In this document: in pieces, positions 30,586-41,542 of the stretch
Position numbering within the stretch: position 1 is the first letter of the stretch
Layout: every line of letters starts with the position of its first letter
DNA from: Chrysaora quinquecirrha
Taxonomy: Eukaryota; Cnidaria; Scyphozoa; Semaeostomeae; Pelagiidae
Direction of reading: 5' to 3'
DNA length: 64,000 bases
NCBI GenBank assembly: GCA_014526335.1
Contig: JACTAT010000006.1
Coordinates: forward strand, 1,938,738 to 2,002,737
Notes under the pieces: generated by a model
The model's input: the letters and a program-made list of their open reading frames with translations, nothing else
The model's database searches: none
Told to the model about the DNA's origin: nothing
Made by a program: the position numbers and the translations under genes

Positions 30586-33500
30586 TCACGCAGACAACTT
30601 ATCTTTGATGTGATTCTCGAGTTTCACAGCATCTTCGGAAAATTTACGAATACCTTCGGCAAGTTTCTCGGTCGCCATCGCATCTTCGTTCATCAACCAT
30701 CGGAAAGATTTCTCGTCGAGAGTGATTTTCTCGATATCTTTCTTTTGTGCTGCAATTAAAAGACAGACGATAAGATTATTTAACGAGATAGCTCTACCAC
30801 ACATCTAGACTTATTACATGAGTCGTAGTTATCGCTATTGAGTCTGTGCTGGACACTCAAACTACCACTCTGAGCAAACAACTGTATGGTTGTTGTTGTT
30901 GTTGTTGTTGCTGTTTACGAAGAGTGGGGGCTCAGGTAATAAGTCTACGACACATCCTCTCTCCAAGTACCTTCTCATTAGCATTCTCCCCCTGTTAAAA
31001 AGCATCCACTAAGCACCTTCTCTCAATAAAGCAGTAAATCTCTATTAAGAGCCCCATACTTTTTATTCTCTCTTCTTTTTAAGCACCCTCTCCCAATTAA
31101 GAACCCTCACTTTGTTAACCCTCTGTCTCTATTAAACACCCTCTCCTTACAAATAACTCTCCCCTGTTAACAAGTATCCTCTAAACACCTCTCATTTAAA
31201 CACACTCTTTTTATTTAAGCACCCTCTCCCTATTAAGCACCCTCTCCCTATTAAGCATCCTCTCTTTGTTAAGCACCCTCTGTCTATTTAGCTCTCTCCT
31301 TTTATTACAAATCCTCTCCATTAAGGCCCTGTCTTGCAAGCAAATACGTGATATAAGCAAATCCAATGCAAAATTTACAATAATATATCTGAAAACTTGT
31401 TATTTCTTTATACTAAGAACTAACGACAATGAAAAAATGTAGTGTTTTTTTAGGTTAAAACTTTCTTTTGTGGAACTGACGCTAAAACATCTATCCTGTC
31501 TTGTCTATAACATGCAAATCTTATCTCCTGTAATATATGATTTTGACTAGCATGAAACAAAGAATCCCTTTGGCTTTAACAAAAACCTCATTTTCAAGCC
31601 CTTCTCTATAAATATACACGTTTTTTAATAAGCAACCGCTCAGTAAGCAGCTAGGGCAGCAGCTAGGGTGTTAGGAAATTGCTTGTTTTGCATGTTGAAG
31701 TTCTTTAGCTAATGTTTTTCCACTTACTGTCTCCCAAAAGTCATGTTGTAGGCCTAACAGATGTCAATTTTGACACGCGAAGTCAGGGTTGATTAGTAGG
31801 TACAAAAAATGTTAAGCATTGTTTAAGCAATTTTGAGGGCTGGACGAAAGTCAAGTTGCTTATTAAAAAAAAAGTGTACCGTCCTCAACGACTCCCCAAC
31901 GTTGAATAAGGTTGTCGAGGTTTAAAGGGTTGCTTTCCTCGTACGAGAAATTTTAGGCTTCAAAACTAGAAAATACAAACATTCGCTTACCGGCATCAAC
32001 GTCAAGCATTTTCGGTACGTTATTCGTCGACTTTGTCAGTTCATCTAGCAATTTTGGCCTAAAAGAGAGGAGAAGACATCGAGAGAACATTACATTCGGC
32101 GTGACATTGTATTCGACGTGTCTCCTAGGGTGCCTAAAAATGCGAATGACAAGCAAGCAACATGTTCCCCGAATCATCCGCGTGTCGCGGCGACAAGAAA
32201 TGTTTCTATTGTCTCCCAGAAACATTTGCCTGTCTCTTGCTGCAACTTTGTCGTGCGCTACAAAGTTTCCGAGGTGGCAAAACTGGGAGAAATCTAGGGG
32301 GCATATGTCTGCTCGACTAGCCAGGCCTTAATGCTATGGCTAAACTTGTATTCATTAAACCAAATATTTTTTAAATGCTGGTATAAACAAATGATTAATG
32401 CACAACTTACGAAATTGTCAGATTATCGCAGCCAGCCAGTGCAAGGATTTGACCAGTATTTCTAAAAGATGCTCCCATAACGATAGTCTTGTAGCCAAAT
32501 TTCTTGTAATAATTGTAAATAGCTGTAACACTTTTGACCCCTGAAAATAACGATATCGCAAACGTGAAATTTTATTTTTCGCCTACTTTGAAATAACAAT
32601 TTTCTCATTCTGCCCTTATTGTGTTACTTTATCTTAACTATCAATTTTTGAATATTTTTACCACTGCAAACAATCAAGAATTAGGAAGCTGGTTCTATTT
32701 ATTTGCAGTCAAAAATCACATAGATTGTTCAAAACACATGCACCTAAAGGTCTTTGGGTAGCTTCCAGTTTTGCTTACATACAAGTCTCTCTTTATAACA
32801 GACAAAGCATTAAATACGCAGTTAAAATAAATTAACTATAAAGGAACTTTTGATACCTAAATTTAATGAAAAGAGGTCCAAAAAAGGAAATTTAGGAACT
32901 AGACCTTGAGCTAGGCTCTTTATAAAAAAAAGCTTGTAGGTAGAAAACATTTGGCTATAATTCAGTTGAGCAATTCATACCTGGATCCTCTGTTGGCTCG
33001 AAGGTCTTCTGGCCTGTGTTTTTACATACCAATCAAATATACGTCCAACAAATGGTGAAATCAGATTGACACCAGCTTCAGCACAAGCTACTGCCTGCAA
33101 CAAACGAAATTCTACGTAACAAAAAGGGGACATAGGACATAATCGTCAGGAACGTCAATCTTGACGCAGATGATTTCAGTCCTATTGCAGTTTAGCGTTC
33201 CATGGTATCTATATTGCTATGTATTTTATTGAAATTACCTATTTTCCAGCCCGGGGGGTACTTCATTGTTCAAATGACTAGACGTGCCGCCCAGTTTTTC
33301 CAAACCCACCCATGTCTACCGATAAATTCTGTTTCTCGTGGTACCCATGTATAGAAAAAGCATCGAAATTTTTTACCCATTTGTACCAATATCTCAAATG
33401 TTTGAACCCAATTTAACGCCTGAGCAACTCTAAATGCGTCGACAAGTCATTTGCGCTGAAAACTAAAACGCACTTCTTATCAGGCTTTTCAAAGCAATGT

Positions 33501-36500
33501 CTAAATTCTATACATATTTTACTACCCATGTGTAGAGATTCTTTACGAAAAATCAACCCATATGTAGGGAAATTGGCGCTGAAAAAGTTACCCATTTGGG
33601 GGCACATCTAGTATAACGAACAATGGAAGTACCCCCCACCCGTTTTCCAGACAACGGTGGCCGAAAGAAGTCAGACACTGGACTATTCAGATATTGCGAC
33701 TACATGAAAAAGTTGTTCAGTAGATCCACAGGCTGCTTGTGATGACCCATCTTGTGATTCAAAGATAGAGACAATATGTTTTGTTTAAGTAAAGTAGAAT
33801 AAATCTAAAATTGACTTATAGCATCAGTCTGCAAATCATTTGGTTTCTCTGCAAACACCTTGATTTCATGAATTAGATGCCTATCTAGTATGATATTTCG
33901 AGAGTGGACAATAAGTTTGAGTCGCGTGGTATATCCTGTGAAAGAGTGAGCCCTTTTCATTTAATGCCCCACCACTGAAAATTGCTTAATATGCCTTCCA
34001 ATGTATGGTAAAACTAAATCGAGGGAAGATATGATGGTATCTAAAATTTGGAATATAAGAAACGGAGAACAATGAACTACTGCATGCATCGAATTGGTGA
34101 CGGAATGAAGAAAGGTTTCCCTTTCACACTCTTCGGTTCTTATATAACAATCGAAGACATGTCATCCAATCCATCAATGTTATTCTGTCGTGTCCAACAA
34201 CGATAAGCAAGATTACTTCTGTCAGTTCGACCATGATCACATCACATTTGATTCATGTACTTTGAGTCTAGTTGAAGTATTTCTTTTCGATTGTCCTACT
34301 CAAGATTTCGAATAATCTCTAAAAGGTATGTTGTATACCACATTATTTTCTTGAGCGTTAACCTTGGCAGTTGGTCTTGCAGGTGACTTCTAAACGTTCG
34401 CTATTACCGTTCAAACTATTTATCAACTAAGTTTGATTATTAACAAGGAAGTTTGATTATTAACAAACCTGTGCAAATGAAAACAGTAGAGTCAAATTGC
34501 AATGGATTCCATGCTTCTCTTCAAGAACTCTAAAGAGAGAAAATGATTCAGCAGATAAGCACTTCTTCAAATGCTCCAAAAAACGACATGCAATTGTAAA
34601 ACCCTTGATAACATACGATAATAAACGGATCAACGATAATAAAGATAATACGATACGATAATTAAGTTGATCGATAGATAAAGTGGATAACTCGGTAATC
34701 ATTCTTTCTTCATTGTTTCAACTCCTTTTCAACTCAAGAAGCGCAAATAGGATGCAGGTTTCAAGGGGCAACTCTCTGTATCCCTCTAAACTACTGCTTG
34801 AAAACTCAGACAGGGGTGGCGACCCTGCTTGATAAGCTCTGTAAGCTTGATTGAAAATTAATTGAAACATAGTCATTTGAAACATCTCTCTTATGACTAT
34901 GATTGAAAATAAAAACTTTTTATCAGTAATGGTTTTTCTTAAATATGCCTTCTTATAGGTTTATCTCAAAAATAAATGTTACTTGGTAACTATCATACTT
35001 GGCTGCTTGTATTCCTTCCCAAGTTGAGCTCAATTTGATCAGGACTCTATCTTTACTGATTCCAGCTTCTTCATACAAAGCAATGAATTTCTTTGCTTTT
35101 TCAATTGATCCATTCACATCAAACGAAAGCCTGAAAATAAATGGGTATATGGAGTAGCTAGACATTGACACTGGAGAGACAAAATTACATGGTCAAGGAA
35201 AATTAGGACATGCTTTTAAGAACAAATAACGGGCAAATTAGCAAGCCGTACCCTGTAACACTTAAACATTAGATTTTGCCTATATACCTATCTTGGTGAT
35301 GATTTTGGGAGCTATTGCCCCATGTACCGCAACATAAATTACATAAATAAATTACATGTTTTACATAAATTTTTCACCAAAAACACACTGCTCCCTGTTG
35401 TATCGTTCTAGAAGTGTTTGTAACATAGTTTGTATTGTATGAATGTACCATAGTTAGTAAATTAGAAAAAAGAATTTGTATACCAGGTATAAAATGAAAA
35501 CATCATGGTTTTTCTAACATACCTTGCATCAACTTCAGTGGACACTCTGCCTGGAACAACTTTCAGAATCTCCAAGCCAAATGAAACAAACTGCAAGAAA
35601 TTCAATGAAATAAAAAATTGAAATTGTCTCTGCCAAAATCAGATAGTTTTGGTTTCACATAACAATGTAATAAACATGAAAGATGTAAGCTGAATGAAGA
35701 TATTACCAGTTTATCCATTGCTGCTGTCACCTTCTCATTAAGGTTACTTTTCCGGAAAGAGAAAATAACAACAATGAGCTACTTCTACAACTATAATTTT
35801 CCTAAAAACCTCACATAAATACAAAAAAGCATGCAGACATCAAACAGTAAGCGACCATGTCCATTGAATGTCTAAAAAAATTGAATATTTTAGACAGTTT
35901 TCCTTGTCTAACAAGACAACAAGAAGGTCTAATTTAGATGCATGGAAAATTCGAGCAGGGTCTAAAATAATTTCACCCATTTAAGACCCTGTGAGAGTTA
36001 GATGAAGTTAGATGCAGTCAGACATTTTTAGACCATTGTGGTAAATATCCCCATTTGTCAAAGAAGCAAACTCGTAAGCCTAAATTCCCCTTGACGCATT
36101 GAGGGGGTGCTTTATATGTTTGTTATAAAAAAATCTTTTTTCCCTTTCCGCATGTCATCATTACAAAACAGGTTGAAATGGAGATTCTTAAAACTGTCAA
36201 AGAATTTCTCCCATCTAAAAATAAGACACTCAATGGATACAGACCCTAAGGGTTGATTATCTAATAAACATCCTGGGGGAGGCACTCGACCTAAATTTGG
36301 CAAGAGATGAACCATCCAAGCTCTACAAACATGCCCATTCCTCATACCACAACTACAAAAATGTGTCCCAATCCTATACCAAATTTTTGAAAATGTACAA
36401 CCCATCTTATAACTAACCCAACATATGAAGGTGAAGGTGAAATGGTGTTTCAGCCAGTAGCCAGGATCTCAGTAATAGGTTAACTAATCAAGACCTCGAC

Positions 36501-37484
36501 CCTGGCTGTGACGTTACCATGGCAGGGCTCAAACCCTGACCACACTGACTGAGCTCCTGACCATTCCAGTCAACTGAATTATACCACCTTGCCACAGAAC
36601 CTTATATGCATAATATGCTCCTCCCCAGGGGTAAACATTGTGAAGAATTTCTTCGCACCACATACCTGCCATTTTCATTTCCGTACTTTATGGCATCATC
36701 TACAATATGCTGGTACTGTGGCAGCTTGCTAGCAGCAAGGATAAGTGAAGGGTTTGTAGTAGCATCTGTTGGCTTGAATTGTGAGATCGCTAAAGAAAAG
36801 ATACATTTGGGCTCAGTTTGTTGGCAAATTGAGCAGAGTCGAATAGAGATCCCAAGGTAAGGATCAAAGGGGTCAGGTTCAGGATGCTTTTTAGCATTCT
36901 GAAACATAGGGATACAAAGAATACATTTGCTAACAAACTGGGTGTTGCATCCATTTCAAACATTTGCCAGCAATGCCCTTACAAACCAAAATACTCAGAT
37001 GACAAAACACCTCATGCAATGGTGTTTTTCAATGGTGTCACACTTTGCATGAACTGCATCTTCCTGCATCTATTCCCAGGGGGTACTTAACCCTGAAATG
37101 TACAGTTACAGTATATGCCTCAAAGTTTAACAATTCAGTCCGGCTTTGAAGGTATTGTTTGGCACAATCAGCAACTAAGTTTTATGATTCACAGTAGTAT
37201 GCATTCACAGATCAAATGTAAAGGAAATTTGATTCATAACTCACTTTCAAGGTATATTGGGCATAAATTAGACCTAGTTGTAGGGAATTTTTGAAGAAAA
37301 TCCCACCCATATGAGGGGCACATACCTGTCAACATACAGAAGGGAGCTATTCCCCTGGGTCATACCCCCTTTTGCAAAGGCTTGCTGGATATTCTAACAA
37401 AATTTCTAAGAAAGTACCTTGGAAATCACCAGTGTCTGCAACAACTGTTGTGTACTGTTTCAACTGCTCAAGAGAATTCGCCAT
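30586..37484 (-). CDS. TALDO1: Transaldolase, ten exons
   Basis: Exons (transcript order): 37484-37418, 36789-36666, 35746-35707, 35590-35523, 35130-34999, 34529-34469, 33094-32981, 32540-32411, 32058-31991, 30749-30586. All junctions have GT/AG sites and agree in phase, except one missing base. The protein is about 322 residues. It starts [20 protein letters not shown], and [37 protein letters not shown] (Schiff-base Lys at residue 132), [32 protein letters not shown] and [12 protein letters not shown] are diagnostic. It is the cytosolic enzyme of the non-oxidative pentose phosphate pathway moving dihydroxyacetone units between sugar phosphates. In exon 7 the frame slips after DWYVK: the A-run has 5 A where 6 would give [14 protein letters not shown]. 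This is probably a base-calling or assembly error rather than decay, since all else is intact. GSKIP starts 1.4 kb away, divergently. Confidence 0.95.
30806..30947. mobile_element. Hairpin MITE, TAGACTTATTACC family, in transaldolase intron
   Basis: The ends TAGACTTATTACATGAGTC and CAGGTAATAAGTCTA enclose a (GTT)n tract. It lies 57 bases upstream (on -) of the last exon, near the expected branch point and acceptor. Confidence 0.7.
30960..31330 (+). repeat. Degenerate tandem repeat, TTAAGCACCCTCTCCCTA units
   Basis: About fifteen to twenty imperfect units of about 18-20 bases occur in the last transaldolase intron. No coding frame is seen. Confidence 0.75.
31615..31878. mobile_element. TA-flanked MITE, GCAAC subfamily
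   Basis: The ends TACACGTTTTTTAATAAGCA and TTGCTTATTAAAAAAAAAGTGTA are inverted. The interior is shared with 12280-12669, for example the TCATGTTGTAGGCCTAACAG block. It lies in a transaldolase intron. Confidence 0.7.
32090..32330. mobile_element. MITE, GGAGACA family, diverged copy
   Basis: GTGTCTCCTAGGGTGCC, AGAAATGTTTCTATTGTCTCC and GACTAGCCAGGCCTTAA resemble the parts of 8168-8420 in another arrangement. It lies in a transaldolase intron. Confidence 0.45.
32650..32937. mobile_element. Truncated MITE, GGAAC subfamily
   Basis: It contains ACTGCAAACAATCAAGAATT and TTTGCAGTCAAAAATCACAT as in 957-1347 and 15360-15680, and ends GCTCTTTATAAAAAAAAGC. The left terminus is absent. It lies 44 bases from transaldolase exon 7. 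Confidence 0.6.
33249..33642. mobile_element. G-run/C-run bounded element, second copy
   Basis: It is nearly the same as 13441-13752 at both ends (GCCCGGGGGGTACTTCATTG; GGAAGTACCCCCCACCCG) with a longer middle. It lies in a transaldolase intron. Confidence 0.7.
36424..36600 (-). mobile_element. tRNA-derived SINE, TTCACC-tail family
   Basis: Read on - it starts TTCTGTGGCAAGGTGGTATA and has the B-box word GGTTTGAGCCC. It then has GTTAGTTAACCTATTACTGA and ends in CACCTTCACCTTCA. Other copies: 39684-39862 (-), 58117-58279 (+), 59567-59746 (+). It lies in a transaldolase intron. Confidence 0.75.
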
Positions 37485-38840
37485 GTTGGTGGTATGAACT
37501 ACCTAAAACGAAAACAGGAAAAACAAGCTACAGTACTAGGAATGCATGTTTTTAATGTTAGAGGCTATAGGCAATCAACTCTGGGTTCAAGAAAAGTCCT
37601 CTTGAAGCTGGGGAGGTGCTGGTCAGCTAGTTTTCCACCATATTGCCAGCACAGGGAAATTTGTATGCCCAGAGTTGCATTCAAGAAAATAATATGCCAA
37701 AGCTCTTTATTTCTCTGGCATGCAAATACAGTGTACGCTCGTCGGGAAGAATCTCAGATTGAGGGCCAGACTGGAATATGTGCACACATATTTAAGGCTG
37801 ATGTTCTCAAAACAATAGTGGCATAGTTCTCTATTGTTTTCCCCAAAATAGAGCACAGAAGATCTTTAGTATGCACAACCAAGTTATCACGCAGCTTTTT
37901 GGAGGGGGGCAAACAATTGAGATGTATTTGACGAAATACCAACGATTTCATTACATTATAACTTTTTTCATATGTAAGGTTGGTACCTGGCCTAAGGTAC
38001 CGAAACGCATGCAGTCAGGCTCATATCGCATGAGCACAAAGTCGTATTTGGCCTATATGAATGATTTTACCAGCCGCCCCATTTTTAAATGCCAGACGCG
38101 TTTCGTTTTTATTGGAGCTCATCAGTGACGTGTGATTATTACTTGTGCTTCTCACGCAATAAACCCCGGTTTGATTCTCACACATGTCACTGATGAGCTC
38201 CAATAAGAGCAAAACGCATCTGGCATTTGAGAATGGGGCGGCTGGTGAAATTATTCATACCTTTTTTCAAAATTATTGGGGGCTCCGACTGAGGCCCCAG
38301 CCCTCCCACTATCAATTAGACCCTCAAGCAATGCTTCGGAGTGGTATAGGATATTTCCAAAAACACCCTGCTGGCACTCTGGGTGGTACTGGCAAATGCA
38401 GAATTGGCTATTGGCAGAGTCACAAAAAGGAACATCAGTTTCAATTCAAGAAACTATATACTCAGCAGCAGCCTTAGTGCAAAACTGTGCTTGTATCCAA
38501 CCGTTTTCTAACTTACCTAAAAGTACTCTTTTACAATTTCTTTTCTGTTCTGAATGTTGATGAGTTGGACAACTCTCTTGCAGCACACTGAGCCTTTATG
38601 CCAATCTTCACTTCCCCTGCCAACTGACTGTCCACGCTGGAGATTCGATTTGCGCATGCTCAGTTCCACCTTTAGAAAGAACCAACACAACAACAACAAG
38701 GAAAGTTTGCATTGTTGTTTTCATTTCAGTTCAGCCATTCACAAATTCATTTCTTCAAGCAAAAGAAGCATTTCAGACAGGTAGAAGAAGACGAAATAAG
38801 ACAGTAAACAAGATAAAGTAATATATAATTTAAAGCAAAC
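37485..38840. promoter_or_regulatory. Divergent intergenic region, transaldolase / GSKIP
   Basis: Transaldolase (-) and GSKIP (+) start codons face away from each other across 1.36 kb, so a shared or bidirectional promoter is possible. A long hairpin element sits in the middle (38050-38262). No clear TATA box was seen near either start. Confidence 0.45.
38050..38262. repeat. Long hairpin element between two promoters
   Basis: The left arm (words GCCTATATGAATGATTTTAC, CAGCCGCCCCAT, TTGGAGCTCATCAGTGACGTG) is matched, inverted, by the right arm (CACATGTCACTGATGAGCTC, TGGGGCGGCTGGTGAAATTAT). Stems are about 75-80 bases around a loop of about 55. It is a MITE or snapback repeat. Confidence 0.75.
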
Positions 38841-40119
38841 ATGCTGTCAGCTAGAAAGGACTCAAATTCAAATCCCGGCGCAGACATAAACTTGGCAGAT
38901 GAAGTCGACTTTATAAGCAAAGATGTTCAGTTTGCAGTTGAATACATTTCAATGTCGAAAAAACTCCCCGAAACTGATGGACGAATCTATATAAATATAC
39001 AAACAAAGGAAAACGATAAATTCTGTGTTGAGCTGTCCAAGGCAGGGTTTGCGGTAAGAAATTATTCTTTTAATGCAGACCATTGCTATCATCAGTAATC
39101 AGTATTAAACAGACAGAAAGTCAAAACGCAAATGTCTTTCTTTCAATTCACCGAGCAATTCATCGTTACAACTTCGCGTGCGAGCAAGAAGACACGAAAT
39201 GCGGAACTTCTAAGATTTGTTCTCGCAAGGCCGAACCTTTATGTCACGCCAGTTGTTTTCAAACAATAGTCTATTGTTTTTCTTTTGTTTTGAGATTGCC
39301 CATTGCGGGGGGGGGGGCTGAGCAATTTTTTCTTTGCAATTATGCTCTGCCTTTCAAAGGCATGGCTGGTAATTACTGTATTGCAAGTTGAACCATTGTG
39401 AACTCTTTGATGGCATCAACATACTATCATTTTATTATTCATTCCAAGCAGGGGGGACCAGGTTCCCCTTTCCCACTTTTGATGGCCCTGAAGAATCTAG
39501 GGTACCGTAATGCATTGATTAAGATACCTTGTTTATTGAATTTCAATTTTTTTGGCTTTTGAAGCATTGCAGTATTCATTCTAGAATGCTAGGTAGAAGG
39601 CACAAACCACAGGTGGTCCACATCAGCTGTATGCAAATGAGGTCCCTATCAACTTTATAGCCCCCCCCCCAATTTTCTTCCCCCAGGTGAAGGTGGTGAA
39701 GGTGAAATGGTGCTTTAGCACCAGTCGCTAGGATCTCAGTGGTAGGTTAACTAATCGAGACCTCGACCCTGGCTGTGACGCTACCGTGGCTGAGCTCGAA
39801 CCCTGACCACACTGAGCTTCTGACACCACGAGTCAGCTTGATTACACCACAACACCAGAGCACATAAAAAACTATCAAAAACTTTTTCAAGTTGATTCTT
39901 CTTACATATCTGACTTGAAATCTTTTATCTGTACAGGTTGTTGGCTCTGATTTTGACCATAAAAAAGATGATGAAGAACAACAAACTGGAAAAACCTACG
40001 AAACCATTTATTCCTTACTTTCTGACATAAGTTTAAGCTATCGCAGTACATTTAGTGCAGAACTGTCAAGGAAATTGTCATTATTGAACAATGATACCAA
40101 TGCCATGGAAAGTAATTAG
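38841..40119 (+). CDS. GSKIP: GSK3-beta interaction protein, two exons
   Basis: Exon 38841-39053 (71 codons, GCG|gtaaga) and exon 39937-40119 (61 codons after tacag|GTT) join in phase 0 to give 131 residues plus the stop, against 139 in human. Recognised parts are DEVDFISKDVQFAVEYISMS (the PKA-RII docking helix region in the family), YINIQTKENDKFCVELSKAG and VVGSDFD (the fold of the DUF727/ClueN-like family), and YETIYSLLSDISLSYRSTF, the C-terminal GSK3-binding helix. The family acts in the cytoplasm as a small A-kinase anchoring protein that brings PKA to GSK3-beta. The start is the first ATG in frame, with AT-rich non-coding sequence before it. Confidence 0.88.
39684..39862 (-). mobile_element. 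tRNA-derived SINE, TTCACC-tail family, in GSKIP intron
   Basis: It is the same family as 36424-36600: GGTTAACTAATCGAGACCTCG on +, the B-box GGTTCGAGC on -, and the tail of CACCTTCACC type at the low-coordinate end. Confidence 0.75.
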
Positions 40120-40879
40120 AAATGTTCTTGACTGATGTTTTTAACTATAATACCCCTTTCTTTTGGTTGATTTTAGAATTTGCTGTTGACTAATCAAGTA
40201 ATTTGTTTTGTAAATGTTAGAAAACGATTAGGAACATCCTAGGGTAGTGACTAAGGACCAAGCCGAACAATCAAACATTGTTTGTCAAACATTTAAGAGT
40301 TGTTTGGTCATATCACAAACATTGCTTGACAATGACAAGCAGAATTCCCCTAGCAATATTTTTGAATAAAAATCAAAACATTTTATTCTTGTATCAAGCA
40401 AGAAATGTTTGACAAGCAAATTTCAAATGTTTGACAGACAATGTTTGATTCTTTTGTGAGCCAAAAGTCAAAACATTTGTTTTAATCCTCATTCCAATTT
40501 CGGTCATCTGTGTTGCTTTGAAATGAAAAACAGATGAAAGGAAAGTACAAGAAATGAGAGAATACAACTTGCTAAATTGTTTATTAATAAACATTTTTTA
40601 ACAATTTTATCAAATTCACCTACTTTATCATACAAAACATTGCAGCATTACAATAATAAAATTATTATTATTATGTCAATTAAACTATAAATAAATACCA
40701 ATTCACTATTTCAGCACTTGAGAATAATGTTTTTAATTATATTTCATTTCTGCTGGTGATTCATAAACAATTTATTAACAATTAGTTCAACACTGTTTTT
40801 ATTTGAATATTTAAAAGCACTTTGGTTGTATCTATCAAAACAGTTAATTTATCTATGCCTTTTTTAACACTCCAATCAG
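40120..40879. other. 3' flank of GSKIP; no gene seen
   Basis: The region is AT-rich with repeated AAACATTG/CAATGTTTG words (about 40270-40460) that recall the array at 43527-43938. There is no coding evidence. Confidence 0.4.
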
Positions 40880-41540
40880 GTATTCGTTAGTATTCATGCA
40901 CCATGAAGCCTGGAAAACCAGTGTTGTAAACTGCATGCGCAATAAGTATCTACGCCAAACGGGGCCAAGCAAATGTCATTGTGAAACTGGCTTTTTCGGA
41001 TTAGATGCTGTATGTCATCACACAAGTGTTGCAACTGTGGTATAGAGTCCACATTTATGCCAATCTTAATTGCAATCCAACGTCTTCGTTTTTGCTCATT
41101 TTAAGCATATATAATCAACTGTGCCACTGGCTTTGGCAGGTTACAAAGGGTGTAGTTACTGTGGCTCATAAGTATTTACGGCAACCGTAAATCAGAATTG
41201 CCATTCAATCTTCTTCTTCTTTTCTCTGCGGGTCTAAGCATATGCCACTACGCAGTTGGCTTTTGTTTGCTTACGAAGAAAGTGCGCCAATGCCGTAACA
41301 GAGGTCCAAAAGCATTTACGCCAGTCGTAAATGACAGCCATGACCAACGGATAAGGTCGGATTTATGCGAAATTCTGTTCTTCATCTTTACCCATTTTCG
41401 GTCTGAGCATATGCCACTGCGCTATTGGTCTCTGAATCACGAACCATATGTGCGACACGATAATGCCGTAAATTAGGTGCGAAAGCAGTTACGCCAGTCG
41501 TAAATGACGACCATAATATAATTGATACGGCAGATGTAAA
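40880..41540 (-). pseudogene. Tandem decayed copies of the last exon of synaptotagmin A
   Basis: At least four units of about 150-170 bases lie directly behind the real last exon, in the same orientation. Each preserves pieces of its coding sequence. One unit (about 41370-41520) still reads RPIAQWHMLRPKMGKDEE. Another (about 41200-41370) reads VNAFGPLLRHWRTF and, after a stop, WHMLRP. Two older ones read VNTYEPQ and IKIGINVDSIPQLQHL. Stops and frameshifts show that they are not translated. They may now form the 3' UTR or lie beyond it. Confidence 0.75.
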
Positions 41541-41542
41541 AG

